13,517 nucleotides of DNA from positions 1-13,517 of the forward strand of contig DHQM01000091.1 in the NCBI GenBank assembly GCA_002408105.1. The letters are read 5' to 3'. The stretch comes from Gammaproteobacteria bacterium UBA5338. Its GTDB lineage: Bacteria; Pseudomonadota; Gammaproteobacteria; Pseudomonadales; UBA5862. Shown here in pieces: positions 1 to 7,172 of this stretch. Under the pieces are notes generated by a model. That model saw nothing but the letters and a program-made list of their open reading frames with translations, had not been told where the DNA came from and ran no database searches. Made by a program: the position numbers and the translations under genes. Numbering within the stretch: the first letter of the stretch is position 1; every line of letters begins with the position of its first letter.

Positions 1-75
1 GAGGCATTGATTCGCCGGCGGCCAATGGCGGGGGTGGTACAGTGAGGGATCGATGGGTTCAGACACGTTCGGCAC
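1..75 (-). CDS. Possible partial gene, 5' end only, cut by window edge
   Basis: An open minus-strand frame runs from a GTG at 75 (or a second GTG at 66) off the window edge. From the inner GTG the residues read about MSEPIDPSLYHPRHWPPANQ. The HPRHWP stretch resembles the HPRYW or HPRFW element near the start of LpxL/LpxM (HtrB) lipid A acyltransferases, but only about 25 codons are visible and the following residues do not clearly fit that family. A TACAAT hexamer at 107-112 (minus) could be a -10 box, lying just after the terminator of the upstream dehydrogenase genes. The nearest Shine-Dalgarno-like AAGGA is 13 bases from the GTG at 75, which is long. The frame may be chance. Confidence 0.25.
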   Translation of the reverse strand, partial: MPNVSEPIDPSLYHPRHWPPANQCL

Positions 76-117
76 ACACGCAAAGAGGTCCTTCGGGCGA
101 GGCGGAATTGTAGCGGC

Positions 118-153
118 AAAAAAGGGCGGTGGGTTTCAGCCCACCGCCCTTTT
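118..153 (-). terminator. Rho-independent terminator of the acyl-CoA dehydrogenase genes
   Basis: A perfect 10-bp GC-rich stem (GGGCGGTGGG at 124-133 with CCCACCGCCC at 140-149) encloses a 6-base loop. On the minus strand the stem is followed by six T residues and preceded by four A residues, so it terminates minus-strand transcription best. It starts 35 bases after the stop codon of the second dehydrogenase gene at 188. Confidence 0.9.
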
Positions 154-187
154 CTTGGAGCCCGCGATGGGGTCGTCGGTGCCGTCG

Positions 188-1279
188 TCAGGCTGCCAGC
201 CCCTGCAGGGCGGCCGCCTGTGCCCGCACCGCTTCGGGACCACCGAGTACCTGGCGATTGTACCCGATGCGCTTGAACCAGTAGTGCAGGCCGAGCAAAT
301 CGGTGAAGCCCATGCCCCCATGGCCCAAGGTCGCCTTGTTGGCAACCTCGGTGCATACTTCCGCCAGGTGCGCCTTGGCATGGCAGGCCATCACGGAAGC
401 ATCCGCCGGAATCGCGCTCTGGCAATGCGCCGCGTACCACACCAACGAACGCGCCGGTTCAACGTCTGCGGCCATCTCGGCGCACATGTGCTTGTAGCCC
501 TGAAACGACCCAATCACACGCTTGAACTGCTGACGCTCCAAGGAATAGGCCACGGTCTTTTCAATCATGTGCTGGGCCGCACCCAGGTTGTCCGCCGCCA
601 ATGCCACCCGGCCCATGTCCAAGGCTTTTTGAATGGCCCCGGCGGCATTGCCTTCGCCACCAAGCAGTTCGCACGCCGACCCGTCGAGTTGCACCTCTGC
701 AAAAACGCGGGTGCGATCAATCCCATTGAGCGGAGTGATTTCGACGCCGTTCGCACGCGCATCCACGAGCGCCAGGGTATTTGCGCCAACGGCAAGAAGC
801 AGGTGATCGGCGCTTTGCGCATCCAGGACAAACAGCGCCTTTCCGCTGAGTTTTCCGCTTTGCAACTTCAACTCGGCGCCTTCCCGTGCACCCACCACTT
901 CGGCCAAACCAACACCGATCCTCACGTCACCTGTTGCGATTCTTGCCAACCAATCCGACTGTTGTTCGGGGCTTGCAGCCTCGCGAATGGCCACCGGAGC
1001 CATCATGGCGGTGGCCGCGAAAGGCGCTGGAACCACGCCCCAACCCAGGCATTCTTGCACCAACGCAGCTTCAAACCCCCCCAATCCGGCTCCGCCCTGC
1101 TCTTCCGGAACCAGCACCGCTGTGACACCCAGTTCCACCAGTCCGTTCCAGATCTGCGTGTCGAAACCGGTGCGGGTCTCGGCGATTTCTCGGACACGAT
1201 CCAGTGGCACCTGAGCTTCCACGAATCGCTTGACGGACTCTTGCAGCATTTTCTGTTCGTCTGACAGCCCAAATTCCAT
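188..1279 (-). CDS. Acyl-CoA dehydrogenase family protein, probably a non-catalytic partner subunit
   Basis: The 363-residue protein has the acyl-CoA dehydrogenase fold: N-terminal helical domain (about 1-110), middle beta domain (about 115-205) and C-terminal helical domain (about 215-355). FAD-contact elements of the C-terminal domain remain, with ERQQFKR at 248-254 and LGHGGMGF at 318-325. Neither known position for the catalytic base holds glutamate. Where isovaleryl-CoA dehydrogenase-type enzymes have Glu-Arg this protein has Gly223-Arg224, and where MCAD has the glutamate of YEGT it has LGGP (345-348). I infer that it is the non-catalytic half of a heteromer with the dehydrogenase encoded 17 bases upstream, as in the FadE28-FadE29 and ChsE1-ChsE2 pairs of Mycobacterium tuberculosis. 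The ATG at 1279 is chosen because AGGAG precedes it and the family N-terminus (MEFGLSDEQ) begins there. Family assignment is firm, substrate unknown. Confidence 0.93.
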   Translation of the reverse strand: MEFGLSDEQKMLQESVKRFVEAQVPLDRVREIAETRTGFDTQIWNGLVELGVTAVLVPEEQGGAGLGGFEAALVQECLGWGVVPAPFAATAMMAPVAIREAASPEQQSDWLARIATGDVRIGVGLAEVVGAREGAELKLQSGKLSGKALFVLDAQSADHLLLAVGANTLALVDARANGVEITPLNGIDRTRVFAEVQLDGSACELLGGEGNAAGAIQKALDMGRVALAADNLGAAQHMIEKTVAYSLERQQFKRVIGSFQGYKHMCAEMAADVEPARSLVWYAAHCQSAIPADASVMACHAKAHLAEVCTEVANKATLGHGGMGFTDLLGLHYWFKRIGYNRQVLGGPEAVRAQAAALQGLAA

Positions 1280-1296
1280 AAGCGCTTCTCCTGTGA

Positions 1297-2502
1297 TTAG
1301 GCCGCAGTGACCGGTGCGGGTTTGGGTTCGCGGGGCATGCCAAGCCCGCGCTCGCTGATGATGTTTTTCTGAATGTGAGAGGTGCCGCCGCCGATGATGA
1401 GACCGAGGAAGAACATGTACCGACTCTGCCACATGCCGCCGGCGCGCAAATACTTGCTGTCGTCGTAGAGGACCCCGATCTCACCCAAGGCGTCAATCGC
1501 CAAGGCGCAGATGTCCTGGTTCAAATGGGTACCGATGAGCTTGACAACCAGGATTGGCATCAGCTCAAGCTCCCCCTTGAGGGTGTTGGTCAGCAGCCGC
1601 ATGCTGTGCCACTGCATTGCGGTGACACGGGCCTGCAGGCGCATGAGCCGATCGCGGTAGAGCGGGCTTTCGATCAACCTCACTCCGTCCACGGTTTCCT
1701 CAGTCAAGAGTTCGGTGACCTGGTGGAGCAAATTCGCCGATTGCGACGGATCGCCGAGCATTCCACGCTCGTGCTTAAGCGTGGCGTTGGCAACCATCCA
1801 GCCCTCACCCCGCTTGCCAACGATCTGGTCGGTTTTGAGGCGCACGTCCGTGAAAAAAACTTCGTTGAAGGTCGCGTCACCGGTCATGGTCACCAGGGGC
1901 CGGACCTCGATTCCGGGGGTGTCCATCGGCAAGAGCAGGTAGCTGATGCCCTGGTGTTTGGGGGCGTCAGGCTCGGTGCGCACCAGCACAAACATCATGT
2001 CTGAAAAATGGGCTGAGCTGGTCCAGATCTTTTGCCCGTTGATGACAAACTCATCGCCATCGACGGTTGCCTTGGTTTGCAAGCTTGCAAGATCTGACCC
2101 CGCTCCGGGTTCTGAATAGCCCTGACACCAAAAGATCTCCCCGGTGATGGTTGGGCGGATCCAGCGCTGGCGCTGCTCTTCGGTGCCGATCTCAAGCAAC
2201 GTGGGCACCAACATGGAGATCCCCTGGCCGCTCAACCCTTTGGAGACCCGCGCGCGATCGAACTCCTGATCAATGATGACTGACTTGAGTACATCGGGCT
2301 CAGCGCCATACCCACCGTATTGCTTGGGAATGGTGCGAGCGGCGTAACCACGCTCAATCAGTTTGGCCTGCCACTCGCGGGCCTGCTGGCTGGGTCGGCC
2401 CATTTCCGTTCGGTCAGGTGGTGCGGTGCCGCCGTTTTCATCCAAAAAAGCCCGGACCTCTTGGCGAAACGCCTCGTATTCCGGAGCGTAACTCAAGTCC
2501 AT
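1297..2502 (-). CDS. Acyl-CoA dehydrogenase, catalytic subunit
   Basis: This 401-residue flavoprotein should introduce an alpha,beta double bond into an acyl-CoA thioester and pass electrons to ETF. The visible signatures are CQGYSEPGAGSDLASL (126-141) and IWTSSAH (159-165) for FAD and substrate binding, KHERG (243-247) and the C-terminal GGGTSHIQKN. Glu245 of KHERG sits at the catalytic-base position used by isovaleryl-CoA dehydrogenase and FadE29. The MCAD-type position is glycine, so one base is present. The ATG at 2502 is chosen because GGGAGA precedes it and the protein starts MDLSYAPEYEAFR as expected. An upstream in-frame ATG at 2547 would add 15 unconvincing residues. It is followed after 17 bases by the smaller dehydrogenase, presumably co-transcribed and forming a complex. 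Chain length and substrate cannot be read from the sequence; steroid side chains or branched acids are possibilities only. Confidence 0.95.
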   Translation of the reverse strand: MDLSYAPEYEAFRQEVRAFLDENGGTAPPDRTEMGRPSQQAREWQAKLIERGYAARTIPKQYGGYGAEPDVLKSVIIDQEFDRARVSKGLSGQGISMLVPTLLEIGTEEQRQRWIRPTITGEIFWCQGYSEPGAGSDLASLQTKATVDGDEFVINGQKIWTSSAHFSDMMFVLVRTEPDAPKHQGISYLLLPMDTPGIEVRPLVTMTGDATFNEVFFTDVRLKTDQIVGKRGEGWMVANATLKHERGMLGDPSQSANLLHQVTELLTEETVDGVRLIESPLYRDRLMRLQARVTAMQWHSMRLLTNTLKGELELMPILVVKLIGTHLNQDICALAIDALGEIGVLYDDSKYLRAGGMWQSRYMFFLGLIIGGGTSHIQKNIISERGLGMPREPKPAPVTAA

Positions 2503-2556
2503 CGGAGTTCTCCCTTGTGGTTCGCACGGCGCGGCGAAACGCACCAATGCCTTTTC

Positions 2557-2592
2557 TTTGTTATGTAAGGCCGAACATCGACCCAGGGTCGA
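2557..2592 (-). promoter_or_regulatory. Palindromic operator candidate and promoter-like motif before the dehydrogenase pair
   Basis: TCGACCC-A-GGGTCGA at 2578-2592 is a perfect 15-bp palindrome (7-bp arms around one base) in the 153-base gap between the crotonase gene and the dehydrogenase genes. Ten bases further downstream on the minus strand is TACATAACAA (2558-2567), which could contain a -10 box (CATAAC). The palindrome would then cover the -35 region, as a repressor site would. Similar elements lie before the crotonase gene at 3461-3502. I do not know the regulator. The match is by eye only. Confidence 0.45.
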
Positions 2593-2655
2593 AATCCGGA
2601 TGCGCCGACACGCTAAGACTTCACCCGCTGAAACGCAAGAATGCCCGCTACGGTT

Positions 2656-3432
2656 TCAGTGGCCCGTGAAGTTGGGAACGCGCTTCTCCAACAACGCCCG
2701 GATCCCCTCACGCGAGTCGTCCATTTCGAAGGTGCGGGATTGGCAATGGGCCTCAAGGTCTGCCGCCCGCCGAGGTTGCCAATCGGCATTCAGGTACAGT
2801 GAGCGTTTCATCATCTGCACTGCAACTGGTGCATTGCTGGCAATTTCCTGCGCCATCTCATGGGCTTGGTGCAAAACCTGATCCGCAGCGCAAGCGTAGC
2901 TGGCAAGCCCGATGCGCGACGCTTCAGCACCCGAGATGCGCCGGCCGGTGAACAGCAACTCTGCGGCCTTTGAAAAACCCACCAAACGGGGGAGCATGTA
3001 GCTGATCGACATTCCCGAATGCAGACCAAGCCGCGCGAAATTGGCGCCGTAGAGCGCCTGCTCATTCGCAATGCGGATGTCACAGATCAACGCCAAGCCA
3101 AAACCGCCGCCAATGGCGTGCCCGTTGAGCGCGCCGATCACCGGCATGGGCAGATCCGCAATGGCCAAAAATGCCTCGTAGGTGTCCAACAGGCGCCGGT
3201 GGGCAAGGCCCAGAGGCTGATCGCTTGCGCTAAAATCTCCCCCCGCGCAAAAGCTCTTGCCCCGTCCAGTGATGACCAGGCAGCGCACATCGTCTGACGC
3301 GCGCAGTTGCTCCAGCGCCTCGGCAAAACCCGCCATCAACTCTGCGGTCATGCTGTTGCGGTTGTCGGGTCGGTTCAGGGTAATCTGCGCGATCTGGTCG
3401 CGGCATTCGAAAAGCACTGCCGGTTCTGCCAT
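2656..3432 (-). CDS. Enoyl-CoA hydratase/isomerase (crotonase) family protein without the canonical glutamates
   Basis: The 258-residue protein spans a whole crotonase domain. Oxyanion-hole segments are clear: FCAGGDF (61-67) and HAIGGGFGLALICDIR (105-120), followed by the family blocks around LGLHSG (135-140) and LPRLVGFSKAAELLFTGRRI. In classical hydratases two glutamates add water (Glu144 and Glu164 of the rat enzyme). By eye their positions here are Gly112 and Phe132, so the reaction may not be plain hydration; isomerase, hydrolase or another CoA-thioester reaction is possible. The ATG at 3432 has GGGA at a good distance; an ATG two codons upstream (3438) is the alternative. It lies 153 bases upstream of the dehydrogenase pair, suggesting a shared pathway of CoA-ester degradation. 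Fold certain, reaction uncertain. Confidence 0.9.
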   Translation of the reverse strand: MAEPAVLFECRDQIAQITLNRPDNRNSMTAELMAGFAEALEQLRASDDVRCLVITGRGKSFCAGGDFSASDQPLGLAHRRLLDTYEAFLAIADLPMPVIGALNGHAIGGGFGLALICDIRIANEQALYGANFARLGLHSGMSISYMLPRLVGFSKAAELLFTGRRISGAEASRIGLASYACAADQVLHQAHEMAQEIASNAPVAVQMMKRSLYLNADWQPRRAADLEAHCQSRTFEMDDSREGIRALLEKRVPNFTGH

Positions 3433-3460
3433 GTCCATTTCCCACGCGTAGTTTTTGTTG

Positions 3461-3502
3461 TTGTTATGTACAGCGCCGCGCACGACCTCGTCTCAGGGTC
3501 TG
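3461..3502 (-). promoter_or_regulatory. Promoter-like motif and degraded operator copy before the crotonase gene
   Basis: The 10-mer TACATAACAA (minus, 3461-3470) is identical to the one in front of the dehydrogenase pair. Upstream of it, TCGTCTCAGGGTCTG (plus reading, 3488-3502) matches the perfect palindrome at 2578-2592 at 11 of 15 positions, with the AGGGTC core intact. The centre-to-motif spacing is 7 bases longer than at the other site. Control by a common regulator is an inference. Confidence 0.35.
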
Positions 3503-3628
3503 CTGGCGGCGGCCGGCCTTATGTCCCTGTATCCGATATGGATATAGAAACAGGGCCTGCGCTTCGCTATGCTGTGAGTTCCGCAGGCCATGCGGTTCCA
3601 ACCAATAACGATTCCAGGGGCGCGGCCA
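3503..3628. other. Intergenic region with inverted repeats, divergent to crotonase and yip1 genes
   Basis: No gene is seen. CCCTGT (3525-3530) and ACAGGG (3550-3555) form an inverted repeat, and inside it TATCC (3530-3534) and GGATA (3540-3544) form another with a different centre. GGATATAGA could hold a -10 box for the plus-strand Yip1 gene, but no convincing -35 is present. It probably carries the promoter of that gene. Confidence 0.3.
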
Positions 3629-4228
3629 ATGATATTAACCCACACCTTTAACCTACTCAGCCACCCCAACCAGGCCTGGGTGAATCTACGCGACAGCCAA
3701 CCGAGCGTGGCGAACTGCTTCGTTCAGCACCTGCTGTGGCTTGCCCTCATCCCGCCGCTGTGCCTGTACCTTGGCACCACCCAAGTGGGGTGGCGCGTGG
3801 GCAGCGGCGAACCCGTCTACCTCACCACAGCCAGCGCCTTGACCATGGCCTGCCTATTTTACTTGGCGATCCTGGCTGGAACCTTTGCGCTTGGCCATCT
3901 CATCCACTGGATGGCCCAGACCTATGGAGCCGAGTCGAGCCACGGCGCCGCCATGGCATTGGCAACGTACAGCATCACGCCATTGATGCTCTGTGGCGTA
4001 CTTGGCCTGTACCCAGTGGCCTGGGTGAGTCTGCTGGTGGGAATCGGCGCGGTCGCTCACTCGGTCTACCTTTTATTCGTGGGCGTCACCCCCATGATGA
4101 AAATCAGTCGCGAACAGGGGGTGTTGTTTGCAAGTGCGATTTTGGCGGTTGCCCTGGTGTTTACTGTCGCGCTGATGGCGGCATCCGTCATCCTCTGGAA
4201 CTTCGGAGCCGGTCCGGTGTTCCTATAA
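3629..4228 (+). CDS. YohC-like Yip1 family inner membrane protein
   Basis: The 199-residue protein resembles Escherichia coli YohC along its length as far as I can judge: an N-terminal FNLLSHPNQAW segment, HHLL-type first helix region ending in LGTTQVGWRVG (48-58), the IHWMAQTYG motif (92-100), ITPLMLCGVLGLYPV (116-130), and a late SREQG segment (160-164). Five hydrophobic segments are visible at about 32-50, 67-90, 106-127, 130-152 and 165-190, so it should sit in the inner membrane. The function of bacterial Yip1 proteins is poorly known. The start at 3629 is chosen because the family N-terminus begins there and AGGGG lies upstream; an ATG at 3590 would add 13 residues. It is followed by a strong hairpin and then prc on the same strand. 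Confidence 0.85.
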   Translation: MILTHTFNLLSHPNQAWVNLRDSQPSVANCFVQHLLWLALIPPLCLYLGTTQVGWRVGSGEPVYLTTASALTMACLFYLAILAGTFALGHLIHWMAQTYGAESSHGAAMALATYSITPLMLCGVLGLYPVAWVSLLVGIGAVAHSVYLLFVGVTPMMKISREQGVLFASAILAVALVFTVALMAASVILWNFGAGPVFL

Positions 4229-4241
4229 CCCAATGACCTGG

Positions 4242-4272
4242 CTGGCCACTGCCATACACGGGCAGTGGCCAG
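4242..4272 (+). repeat. Perfect 12-bp hairpin between the yip1 gene and prc
   Basis: CTGGCCACTGCC (4242-4253) and GGCAGTGGCCAG (4261-4272) pair perfectly around a 7-base loop. The stem lies 13 bases after the Yip1 stop codon. No T run follows on either strand, so it is not a standard intrinsic terminator. It could protect mRNA ends, weaken read-through into prc, or be a protein site. Confidence 0.75.
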
Positions 4273-4311
4273 CGTCAGGCAGGTTCGGTTCCTATGCTAA
4301 GGTCGCAGTCC

Positions 4312-6405
4312 ATGAACCTTCGTGTCCACGCAATTTGCACCTGGATCGTCGCGTTGGCGCTGATCGCCGGCCAGGCCGTGGCCGCTCTGGTCCCCACACA
4401 GCCCCTTCGGCCCGAAGATGGGCAGATCCAGACCAGCGCCGAGGTGCTCCGCTACCTGCAGAAGGGCCACTACCGTGACATGGAGCTGGACGACCGACTG
4501 TCCAGCCAACTGCTGGACCGCTACATCGACCAGCTGGACCCAAGTCGCAGCTATTTTAGATCGACCGACCTCACCGAGTTCGAACGCTACCGGCACCGAT
4601 TCGACGACGAATTGCGCCAAGGAAAACTGGAAGCGGCGTTCAGCCTGTACAACCGCTACCGTGAACGGCTCCGTGAACGGCTCAACTTCGTGCTGGACCG
4701 CCTGAAAAAACCCTTCGATTTCGACACCCAAGAGGCACTGTTGGTCGACCGAGAACAGGCGCCCTGGCCCGCCACCCCGACCGAGCAACGCGACCTCTGG
4801 CGACGTCAAATTCAGAATGAACTCATCACCGCGCGCCTCGGAGGTGCCGAACCCGCTGAGGCGATTGAGCGGCTCGAGCGGCGGTACACGAGCCAGCTGA
4901 ACCGGTTTTCCCAAATCGAGAGCCAGGACGCGTTTCAAGTGTTCATGGACGCGCTCACCAGCACTTTTGACCCTCACACCCAGTATTTTTCCCCGCGGCT
5001 GTCCGAGAACTTCCAGATCAACATGAGCCTGTCGCTCGAAGGCATCGGCGCCGTGTTGACCAGCGAGGACGAGCACACCAAGGTGGTGCGCCTTGTACCC
5101 AAGGGCCCTGCCGACAAGAGTGGCTCGCTGCATCCCGCTGACCGAATCGTGGCTGTTGGGCAAGGTGAACACGGCGAGATGATCGATATCATCGGTTGGC
5201 GCTTGGACGACGTGGTGGACCTGATCCGCGGAAAAAAAGACACTGTGGTTCGGCTGCAGGTGGTCCCGAGTGACGCCGCAGACGGCGTTCCGGCCACCGT
5301 CTCCATCCGGCGCGGACAGGTAAAGCTGGAAGAACAGGCCGCCCACCACCGAATCGTGGAGCCGGAACCCGGCATCCAGTTGGGCGTGATCTCCCTGCCA
5401 ACGTTTTACCTGGACTTTGCTGCCCAGCGGCGGGGGGACGCCAACTACAAGAGCACCACACGAGATGTTGCCAAGATCCTTGATGAGTTGAAGTCCGCGC
5501 AGGTGGACGGCATCGTCATCGACCTGCGCAACAACGGAGGTGGCTCCCTGCAGGAGGCCAATTCACTCATCGGCCTGTTCATTCGTCGCGGCCCCACGGT
5601 CCAGGTGCAGTACAGCAACGGGCGCATCGACCTGCAGGGCGATCCGGACGAGCAAGTCCTGTATGACGGACCCCTGGTGGTCCTCGTGAATCGACTCAGC
5701 GCATCTGCATCGGAGATCTTCGCCGGAGCCATTCAAGACTACGGACGCGGCCTGGTGGTCGGCGACCAGACGTTTGGGAAGGGTACAGTCCAGTCGCTGG
5801 TGGACCTTGAGCGCGGGCAGCTCAAGATGACCCTGGCCAAGTTTTACCGCGTATCCGGCAACAGCACGCAGCATCGCGGTGTGCTTCCGGACATTCAGTT
5901 TCCAAGCCTGATCGACCCTGCAGAGATCGGGGAGAGCGCCCTGCCCAACGCCCTGCCCTGGGACACGGTGCTTCCTGCTCGCTACCGCAGCCATGGCGAA
6001 ACCGGCAGCGCCCTCACTTTGCTTACCGATGCCCACCAGCAACGGGTCCAGACCGATCCAGAGTTGCAATACCTCATTGCAAGAACGGATCTACAAAACG
6101 AAGTGCGTGGCCAGCAGCGGGTTTCACTGAACCTTGAGACACGCAGGGCCCAGCGGGAAGCCGTCGAGCAGCGTCGGCTGGCGCTTGAAAACACCTTAAG
6201 AGCCGCTCGCGGAGAACCATCCATCGACACCGTGGAAGCGCTGCGGGAGGAAGAGACGGTTGAACCTGATGCCGAGAGCGAGAGCGCCACGGCGGACACC
6301 CCGGATGCCATCCTCGACGAAAGCGGCCGTATCTTGGCCGACTACATTCGGCTGCAGCGCAAAGCAAACGACTCGCTGCTGCCCATCGCCGCAGCATCAC
6401 ACTGA
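4312..6405 (+). CDS. prc: Carboxy-terminal processing protease Prc (Tsp), S41A family, periplasmic
   Basis: The 697-residue protease should cleave periplasmic or envelope proteins at or near their C-termini, including tagged or misfolded substrates and, in Escherichia coli, the PBP3 tail. A signal peptide with hydrophobic core IVALALIAGQAVA ends near residue 25. The order is that of long-form Tsp: N-terminal domain (about 30-235), PDZ domain (about 240-325, from SLEGIGAVLTSE), S41 core with GIVIDLRNNGGGSL, and a C-terminal DUF3340-type domain (about 560-690). Catalytic Ser465 (NRLSASASEIF) and Lys490 (FGKGTVQ) are 25 residues apart, as in E. coli Prc (Ser452/Lys477). The ATG at 4312 has AAGG upstream; an in-frame ATG at 4294 would add six residues before the signal peptide and is possible. 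Its stop is only 21 bases from that of the convergent hydrolase gene. Confidence 0.97.
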   Translation: MNLRVHAICTWIVALALIAGQAVAALVPTQPLRPEDGQIQTSAEVLRYLQKGHYRDMELDDRLSSQLLDRYIDQLDPSRSYFRSTDLTEFERYRHRFDDELRQGKLEAAFSLYNRYRERLRERLNFVLDRLKKPFDFDTQEALLVDREQAPWPATPTEQRDLWRRQIQNELITARLGGAEPAEAIERLERRYTSQLNRFSQIESQDAFQVFMDALTSTFDPHTQYFSPRLSENFQINMSLSLEGIGAVLTSEDEHTKVVRLVPKGPADKSGSLHPADRIVAVGQGEHGEMIDIIGWRLDDVVDLIRGKKDTVVRLQVVPSDAADGVPATVSIRRGQVKLEEQAAHHRIVEPEPGIQLGVISLPTFYLDFAAQRRGDANYKSTTRDVAKILDELKSAQVDGIVIDLRNNGGGSLQEANSLIGLFIRRGPTVQVQYSNGRIDLQGDPDEQVLYDGPLVVLVNRLSASASEIFAGAIQDYGRGLVVGDQTFGKGTVQSLVDLERGQLKMTLAKFYRVSGNSTQHRGVLPDIQFPSLIDPAEIGESALPNALPWDTVLPARYRSHGETGSALTLLTDAHQQRVQTDPELQYLIARTDLQNEVRGQQRVSLNLETRRAQREAVEQRRLALENTLRAARGEPSIDTVEALREEETVEPDAESESATADTPDAILDESGRILADYIRLQRKANDSLLPIAAASH

Positions 6406-6426
6406 TTTGGGTGCAGACGCAGGCGA

Positions 6427-7161
6427 TCAAGCAGGCCCGCAAGACAACCTGTGGAGCAATTCCCCCAGCGCCCTGCCCATCGCCTCTGGCTGACTGAACA
6501 TCGGCATGTGTCCGCTGGGCAGATGCGCGAAGGCCTGGCACGGGGACCGGCGCACCATCCGCCGCTGTGCATCCGGTGTCACCACACGGTCGTGGTCACA
6601 AAAGAGATAGGCCCTTGGCACCCGCCCGTACCTACCGGCACTCAACTCAATCGGCGCCTCCATCGGCTCAACCGCTTGCGCGACCGACTGGGTCACCGCC
6701 TGGTCAACAGCGTCCAGGCAGTCGTGGTAGAAACAGTGTGTGAGGTTTCTTCGAGTCAAGGACAGGGCTGTGCCTCCGAAAACCGGCACCCCCATGGGTT
6801 CTTCATAGCGCGGCAACAGGGCAGCCATCATGCTCTGTCCGGACCGAGCAAGAACGCCTGAAACGTAAACCAGGCCCACCACCTGTCCCGGAGTCACCCG
6901 CTCGGTCGCTGCACTGGCCACCACGCCGCCCAGGCTGTGCCCCACCAGAACAACAGGCCCCGACTCGGCTTCAATCCAGCCGACGACAGCCTCGATGTAG
7001 CCTTCCATAGATTGGCGCGCAGGATCTTCACCGCCGACGCTGGGGCCATGGCCTGGGAGGTCTGGAGCGACGACCCGGTGGCCAGCCGCCTCGAGGTGGG
7101 GAACCAGCGGCGCCCAGCACCAACCTGCATGCCAGGCGCCGTGCACCAGCAACAAACGCAC
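6427..7161 (-). CDS. Alpha/beta hydrolase, esterase-like
   Basis: The 244-residue protein has the alpha/beta hydrolase fold. HGAWHAGWCW (7-16) is the oxyanion-hole segment of the hydroxynitrile lyase/methylesterase-like group, GHSLGG (74-79) carries the nucleophile Ser76, Asp191 or Asp189 in CDHDRVV is the likely acid, and His218 in PSGHMPMFSQP completes the triad. All three roles are filled, so an active esterase or thioesterase-like enzyme is plausible, with unknown substrate. The start is a GTG at 7161, 11 bases after the acyl-CoA ligase stop. No ATG, GTG or TTG occurs upstream in frame before a stop and no Shine-Dalgarno is visible, so translation may depend on coupling to the ligase. It is the last gene of a three-gene minus-strand set and converges on prc without an obvious terminator between them. 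Confidence 0.88.
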   Translation of the reverse strand: MRLLLVHGAWHAGWCWAPLVPHLEAAGHRVVAPDLPGHGPSVGGEDPARQSMEGYIEAVVGWIEAESGPVVLVGHSLGGVVASAATERVTPGQVVGLVYVSGVLARSGQSMMAALLPRYEEPMGVPVFGGTALSLTRRNLTHCFYHDCLDAVDQAVTQSVAQAVEPMEAPIELSAGRYGRVPRAYLFCDHDRVVTPDAQRRMVRRSPCQAFAHLPSGHMPMFSQPEAMGRALGELLHRLSCGPA

Positions 7162-7172
7162 GGCGGGCGGGG

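Noticed and set aside
53..1264. 403-codon plus-strand open frame opposite the smaller dehydrogenase gene
   Set aside because: It is antisense to a clearly conserved gene, has no family resemblance, and such frames are common opposite GC-rich genes.
4297..5349. 350-codon minus-strand open frame opposite prc
   Set aside because: The prc frame has complete catalytic motifs and domains; the opposite frame has no recognisable motif and is explained by codon bias.
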